Assembly (NCBI RefSeq): GCF_027912495.1
Contig: NZ_CP115463.1
Span: 434,001 to 498,000 of the forward strand
Source of the DNA: Caulobacter sp. NIBR1757
GTDB lineage: Bacteria > Pseudomonadota > Alphaproteobacteria > Caulobacterales > Caulobacteraceae
DNA length: 64,000 nt
Direction: 5' to 3'
The position numbers were made by a program, and so were the translations under genes. Below the pieces are notes generated by a model. The model was not told the origin of the DNA, searched no databases, and worked only from the letters and a program-made list of their open reading frames with translations. This document shows positions 60,256 to 64,000 of this stretch, one piece after another (within the stretch, counting starts at the first letter, position 1; each line of letters opens with the position of its first letter).

Positions 60256-62015
60256 TCGGTCCGCGCCACGGTGGTCTGGTAGGTCCAGTAGAAGCCGATC
60301 GCGCGCAGGGCGTAGCTGTCGCCGGGGTTGTCGTCGGTGTAGCCGAACAGGCCGCTGAGGATTGCGTCGCCGCCGTCCGACCCGTTGGAGGCGAAGGGAT
60401 AGGGCCCGTCGCCGCCATTGCTGTCACCGCGATGATTGCCCCGGTCGAAGCAGTCCACGCCGCCGGATCCGGTGCTGTAGTTGGTCCGGAACTGCAGGCT
60501 CTTGAGCGTCGTGTCCCAGGCTCCGAAGGCGCCGATGATGGCGCGGTCGGGGCTGGACAGGTCGAAGGTCTGTACATCCTTGCCGTTGGTCGGCCCGATG
60601 TGCCGGACGGCGCCGTCCGCCGTGGTCAGGCGGATGCCGGTCAGATCGAACAGCTCCAGCTTGACGATGCGCGACGAGGGCGCCCAGTCGAACTGCCCGC
60701 ACATGTGATTGACCTCGCCGGGTGAAAACACCCCCGTCAGGCTCATGTCGTTGCCGCCCCATGGGCCCATCTTGACGACCTGCGGCGCCGTCGGCGGCGT
60801 CCAGTCCGTGTCGGCGGGCGGGTCCTGGTCAAAGTAGGTCCAGACGTTGGCGATGTCGAAGAAGGGCTGGAAGAGGGCGTCGAAGGTCGGGCCGGCGAAC
60901 TGATCGGTGTAGACCGACTGGTCCTTGGCGACCGTGCTGTGGGCGTCGGCCGCGCTCGTGCCGGTGAAGTCGGTCGAGACCTGGTAGCCCAGATAGGTCT
61001 GCGCGTAGGGGTCGCTCAACTGGTACCAGGTCTGGGTGTGGTCCCAGTTCTTTCCGGACTCGATGGTGATCTTGGCCATCCGGTTCTGGCGGGCGAAGGC
61101 GATCCCTCGCGACAGGGTCTTGCGGACGATTTTGATCGCAGCCTGGGTCTGGGTCCGGTTGAACGCGACCTCGTGGGTGTCGCCAAAGATCTCCTGGGCG
61201 TAGACGAAACTGCCGCGCAGGACCGCGATCATGATCGTGCCGAGGACCGTGATGTAGGTCAGGGTCTGGGCCGCGATCACGTCGCTGGTGCTGTCCATCT
61301 TCGGCAGATAGCTGGCGGTGATGCTGTGGAGCAACTCGCCGTAGTGCACGGCCAGTTCGGGCGTCTTGTTGTCGATGTCGTACTGGATCAGGCGGAGGTC
61401 GCTGAAGAGGCCTTCCATCTCCGCCTTGTAGGCATTGTCGGCGGCCTGGACGCCGATGTCGTTCACCAGGCTTTCGACCCATTTTTCCATACCGGCCCAG
61501 ATTTCGGTGTCCGACGGCAGGCCCGATGGCCAGAGGCCCGACACCAGGATGCCGAGGAACGGCCCCGCGCCGGGGACGGACTTGACCAGTTTGACGCAGA
61601 GCGACTTGACCTTCCTGTTGATCGACGCCGCGCCCAGGTCGCTGAGGACGGAGCCGCGCCACAGGCTGGGCGTCGCCGGCGCCGTGGCCCCCGGCCAGTC
61701 GGACGGCCGGGTCGACGACAGGGTGATGCTGGAAATCGCCCGGTTCATCTGCCCCTTGAGCAGGTCGCTGTCGGCCAGGTCGGCGATGCAGCTGTTGGGA
61801 TCCAGGCACAGGGACGGTCCGGTCCCGTTGACGCCTGTCGTCGCGACCGCCCAGCAGCTGGGTCCCGTCGACAGGGAGCGGATCCAGTCGCCGGCTTTCA
61901 CGGTCGTGCCAGGAACCGTCACCTTGGACAGATCGGCGGTGCTTTGGGTGACCAGCAACTGCTCGTCGCGGAAATTGCTGTTGCCCCAGCAGGTGACGAA
62001 GGCGCCAGACGTCAT
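60252..62015 (-). CDS. Toxin-like protein: beta/gamma-crystallin + Cry endotoxin N domain + jacalin-like lectin
   Basis: A 587-residue protein without signal peptide. Residues 1-99 resemble two beta/gamma-crystallin Greek-key motifs (FVTCWGNSNFRDEQLLVT, DWIRSL, LCLDPNSCIADL, MNRAISSITL), with Ca-site-like N/D-x-x-x-S patterns. Residues 120-345 match the pore-forming helical domain of Cry delta-endotoxins: VPGAGPFLGILVSGLWPS, WAGMEKWVESLVNDIG, a hydrophobic alpha5-like helix (250-268) and YAQEIFGD. Residues 414-578 resemble a jacalin-like lectin (MGPWGGNDMS, RIVKLELFDLTGIRLTTADG, LKSLQFRTN, AILSGLFGYTD, RAIGFYW). AAGGGAA precedes the ATG. Pore-forming and sugar-binding roles are inferred. Confidence 0.75.
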   Translation of the reverse strand: MTSGAFVTCWGNSNFRDEQLLVTQSTADLSKVTVPGTTVKAGDWIRSLSTGPSCWAVATTGVNGTGPSLCLDPNSCIADLADSDLLKGQMNRAISSITLSSTRPSDWPGATAPATPSLWRGSVLSDLGAASINRKVKSLCVKLVKSVPGAGPFLGILVSGLWPSGLPSDTEIWAGMEKWVESLVNDIGVQAADNAYKAEMEGLFSDLRLIQYDIDNKTPELAVHYGELLHSITASYLPKMDSTSDVIAAQTLTYITVLGTIMIAVLRGSFVYAQEIFGDTHEVAFNRTQTQAAIKIVRKTLSRGIAFARQNRMAKITIESGKNWDHTQTWYQLSDPYAQTYLGYQVSTDFTGTSAADAHSTVAKDQSVYTDQFAGPTFDALFQPFFDIANVWTYFDQDPPADTDWTPPTAPQVVKMGPWGGNDMSLTGVFSPGEVNHMCGQFDWAPSSRIVKLELFDLTGIRLTTADGAVRHIGPTNGKDVQTFDLSSPDRAIIGAFGAWDTTLKSLQFRTNYSTGSGGVDCFDRGNHRGDSNGGDGPYPFASNGSDGGDAILSGLFGYTDDNPGDSYALRAIGFYWTYQTTVARTD

Positions 62016-62082
62016 CTCAGTGTTCCCTTACCGCCTCGATTGGCGGGGTGAACACCTTGAGATTGTCGTTCTCTAAAATCAC

Positions 62083-62122
62083 ATTCCAAATTGCGGGCTT
62101 GGTATTCCGCCCGGGAATGGAT
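62083..62122. promoter_or_regulatory. LysR-type operator candidate upstream of the toxin-like gene
   Basis: ATTCCAAATT-N20-GGGAATGGAT repeats the site at 37551-37590 with identical spacing. It includes ATTCCGCCCGGGAAT (62104-62118, T-N11-A) and the extra ATTCC half-site 21 bases away. Over the 40 positions 29 are identical. It lies 68-107 bases upstream of the toxin-like start, a usual place for activation. Confidence 0.65.
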
Positions 62123-62148
62123 GGCGGCGCCCGGTCGGTTGGTTCTGC

Positions 62149-62520
62149 CTAACCCGCTTTCGACCGGCGCCAGCGGCGGTAGGCGAAGATGTAGAGGATG
62201 GCCGCGATCACCGCCGCCATTGAGACGAAGGCCGCGATATCGATCGGCGCGAACAGCCAGGCGGCGACATAGCCCAGGCCGCCCAGAAACAGCGCCCAGC
62301 CCGCTACCCGCTTGACCGCCTGGTAGTTGGCGGAGCGGCCGGCGGCCTCCTTCGGCACCCGGTTGGCATAGATCACCAGCACCAGGCCGATGACGGCCAT
62401 GGTCAGGCGCAGGGACATGTCGTAGCTGATCCAGCCCAGGCGGGCGGCCCCCATGAAGGCGAGCGCGCCGCCGATCTGCAGGGCGGCCAGCCCCAGGCTG
62501 TTCTTGATCGTGGTGGTCAT
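62149..62520 (-). CDS. Small four-helix membrane protein in the ArsR operon
   Basis: A 123-residue protein with four predicted membrane segments (about residues 8-28, 38-52, 68-88 and 94-112) and a basic C-terminus (YRRWRRSKAG). The family is not recognised. Its start overlaps the stop of an SdpR-like ArsR gene (ATGA). By analogy with sdpR-sdpI pairs it may be a membrane protein whose level is set by that repressor, but the sequence does not show the SdpI pattern clearly. Confidence 0.75.
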   Translation of the reverse strand: MTTTIKNSLGLAALQIGGALAFMGAARLGWISYDMSLRLTMAVIGLVLVIYANRVPKEAAGRSANYQAVKRVAGWALFLGGLGYVAAWLFAPIDIAAFVSMAAVIAAILYIFAYRRWRRSKAG

Positions 62521-62816
62521 CGGGCGGTCTCCGGATCGTCGGTCGCCGGCGCCTGGGCGCCGAGGCCGAAGGTGTTGGCGAACCCCATCAGCGCCTCTTC
62601 CAGCACCGACAGTTTCAGATGGTAGAGCACCTGCTTGCCGGCCTTTTCGGCATGCACCAGGTCGGCTTCGCGCAGCACGGCGAAGTGGGCCGACATGGTC
62701 GGCTTCGACACCGCGAACTGGTCGGCCAGGTCGCCGGCCGTCATCGGGCCGGCGCGCAACAGCTGCAGCACGCGCCGGCGGGTCGGATCGGAAAGGGCCT
62801 TGAACACGCTGCTCAT
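62517..62816 (-). CDS. ArsR-family repressor, SdpR-like
   Basis: A 99-residue winged-helix protein: MSSVFKALSDPTRRRVLQLL, GPMTAGDLADQFAVSKPTMS and HFAVLREADLVHAEKAGKQV. This is the SdpR-like, non-metal branch of ArsR regulators. The ATG at 62816 is chosen over a longer frame because it begins the canonical MSSVFKALSDPTRR. It is coupled to the small membrane protein gene downstream. A near-perfect 22-bp palindrome directly upstream is its probable operator. Confidence 0.9.
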   Translation of the reverse strand: MSSVFKALSDPTRRRVLQLLRAGPMTAGDLADQFAVSKPTMSAHFAVLREADLVHAEKAGKQVLYHLKLSVLEEALMGFANTFGLGAQAPATDDPETAR

Positions 62817-62819
62817 GAA

Positions 62820-62841
62820 TCGACGTTTAGCTAATCGTCGA
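62820..62841. promoter_or_regulatory. Candidate SdpR-like operator
   Basis: TCGACG-TTTAGCTAAT-CGTCGA is a 22-bp palindrome with only one mismatched pair of positions (20 of 22 symmetric). It starts 4 bases upstream of the repressor start codon, so binding there would block transcription or translation initiation. Confidence 0.65.
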
Positions 62842-62901
62842 ATTGTTGTCAATCGCCATCACCCAACGTCGTTATCCTCGGGACACGCCTATGGACGACG
62901 A

Positions 62902-63702
62902 TCAGGTCAAGCGCGGCAGGATCGCCCGCGCGGCCTCGCGATAGGCCGGCACGGCCAGCACATGGTTCAGCGCCGGCAGGAGGCGCTCAAGGGGCGCGGC
63001 CCGCATCTCATCGTCTACATAGCCGGCGATCTGCGCGAACCAGGCCGCATGGTCGCCCTTCAGCCGGTCGGGGATGAACTTGCCCGTCGCCTGCAGCAGC
63101 CGCAGGTGGTCGTAGATCTTCTGTTCGGCGAAGCCGACGCCGACGTCCGGCGTGTATTCGAAATCGACCAGGGCGAAGGCCTTGTGCCCCGCGTCGGCCA
63201 GCACGTTGCTCAGCGAGGCGTCCATATGGGCCATGCCGACCTCGCGGTGCAGCCGGTCCAGCGCGGCGCTGGCCTGCGACAGGCATTCCCACACCCGGCC
63301 CGGCGTCCTGAGCACCGTCGAGGTCAGGGTGTGATAGGGCAGGTAGGCGCAGAGGATGGCGTCCGCGGCCCGCCAGATCGGTTCGGGGGCCAGGCCGATG
63401 CTGGCGGCGCGGGCCAGGGCGACATACTCGTGGTCGAGGCGTCGGGCCGCGTCCTCGATCCGGAACGGCATGCCGGGCGGCGGGGTCGGCCGCTGCTTGA
63501 ACGGGTTGACCAGCCGCAGCACCGCCACCTGCCGGTCGCCGGCGAAGACGTCGTAATTGCTGTCGTGGCCGAGGTTGCCGCGTTCCTTCAGGCGCACCGG
63601 CGATCCGATCACTCCGGCGACCATCGCCCGCACCGCCTCGCGCCGGTCTTTCAGAGCGGCTTCCGCCTTGCGGGCCCGCCACCAGCGCTTGAGCTTTCTC
63701 AC
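62902..63702 (-). CDS. Protein-kinase-like fold enzyme
   Basis: A 266-residue soluble protein with a compact kinase-like core. HMDASLSNVL (His159-Asp161-Asn166) matches the catalytic loop H-x-D-x4-N, and LVDFEY (Asp180) matches the metal-binding DFG position. A shortened N-lobe (about 30-70) contains YDVFAGDRQVAVLRLVN, with no clear glycine-rich loop. This is the pattern of small-molecule or lipopolysaccharide kinases (Kdo/choline-kinase-like), not eukaryotic-type protein kinases. It starts with GTG overlapping the stop of the upstream gene (GTGA), so it works with that gene in an operon. The substrate is unknown. Confidence 0.8.
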   Translation of the reverse strand: MRKLKRWWRARKAEAALKDRREAVRAMVAGVIGSPVRLKERGNLGHDSNYDVFAGDRQVAVLRLVNPFKQRPTPPPGMPFRIEDAARRLDHEYVALARAASIGLAPEPIWRAADAILCAYLPYHTLTSTVLRTPGRVWECLSQASAALDRLHREVGMAHMDASLSNVLADAGHKAFALVDFEYTPDVGVGFAEQKIYDHLRLLQATGKFIPDRLKGDHAAWFAQIAGYVDDEMRAAPLERLLPALNHVLAVPAYREAARAILPRLT

Positions 63703-64000
63703 GTCATCTCCGCCCGGATCGCTTCCAGTCGCTGGTACAGGGCCTCGCGTTCTTCCGGCGTGAAGTAGAGGTTCAGGTGCCCCAGAGCCTCGGCCTCGTT
63801 GTCGGTCGAGTGCAGGGGATTATGCTTGGTATGCAGACCGGTGACCTTCGAGAACGCGTCGCGGAGGCGCTTCTTCAGGAACTGGCGGCCGTTGAAGACG
63901 AAGGGATGCGGCGTCGCCTCCTCGCCGGTCGCCGGCAGCGGATGACGGTCGAAGACGACGACGGCATGCACCGGCGGCCCGCCGCGCTTCCACTTGCCGC
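63699..64000 (-). CDS. C-terminal fragment of an unrecognised protein (continues beyond window)
   Basis: The frame is open to the window edge, giving about 100 residues before the stop at 63699. A GTG at 63971 is available, but coding continues upstream of it (GKWKRGGPPVHAVVVFDRHP), so the true start is probably outside. Recognisable features are FVFNGRQFLKKRLRDAF, TGLHTKHNPLHSTDNEAEAL and a C-terminal helix (TPEEREALYQRLEAIRAE). The family is not recognised. Its stop overlaps the start of the kinase-like gene, so the two form an operon. Confidence 0.75.
   Translation of the reverse strand, partial: GKWKRGGPPVHAVVVFDRHPLPATGEEATPHPFVFNGRQFLKKRLRDAFSKVTGLHTKHNPLHSTDNEAEALGHLNLYFTPEEREALYQRLEAIRAEMT

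Overview
The window is high-GC DNA from an alphaproteobacterium, almost certainly a member of the Caulobacteraceae (Caulobacter, Phenylobacterium or a close relative). The evidence is the class-II flagellar layout fliF-fliG-fliH(flbE)-fliN-flbD-flhA, a divergent flgKL / fliK-flgD-flgE pair with sigma-54 promoters, sciP (CtrA inhibitor) directly after flgE, a CtrA-like box upstream of fliF, and a phoR / pstCAB-phoU-phoB locus. No rRNA, tRNA or CRISPR array was seen.

Layout. 1-2.5 kb: glyoxylate shunt (3' end of isocitrate lyase, a small ORF, malate synthase). 2.6-10 kb: a small ArsR operon, a membrane-bound LuxR-type regulator with a DUF4199 protein, periplasmic MsrA, a possible attenuator ahead of an ACT-domain gene pair, a MATE transporter, a WecG/TagA glycosyltransferase and a SemiSWEET. 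10-21.3 kb: a large autotransporter, then the phosphate locus, with phoR coupled to a Tat-exported glycerophosphodiesterase and facing pstC-pstA-pstB-phoU-phoB, which sits behind a triple Pho box. 21.5-33.6 kb: housekeeping genes (purD, metX-metW, pyrD, SelO) mixed with a phospholipase D/EEP pair, an orphan histidine kinase and small genes. 33.9-45.2 kb: surface and secreted functions (a TonB-dependent receptor and a 1773-residue RTX-tailed secreted nuclease) plus a LysR regulator and small metabolic genes. 45.2-60.3 kb: flagellar hook, junction, basal-body and export genes with their cell-cycle regulators. 60.3-64 kb: accessory genes, including the most unusual gene of the window.

Main discovery candidate: the gene at 60252-62015 (minus strand), convergent with flhA. 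It encodes a 587-residue protein that reads as a beta/gamma-crystallin-like domain, then a Cry delta-endotoxin-type helical pore-forming domain, then a jacalin-like lectin domain. A 40-bp site upstream of it (ATTCCAAATT-N20-GGGAATGGAT, containing an ATTCC-N5-GGAAT palindrome) recurs with identical spacing just upstream of the LysR-family gene at 37639. This suggests that the regulator controls the toxin-like gene.

Intergenic gaps carry at least five different families of long inverted-repeat elements (about 85-220 bp). Some copies supply the stop codons or the ribosome-binding site of flanking genes. All functional assignments rest on reading the sequence by eye; no database search was possible.
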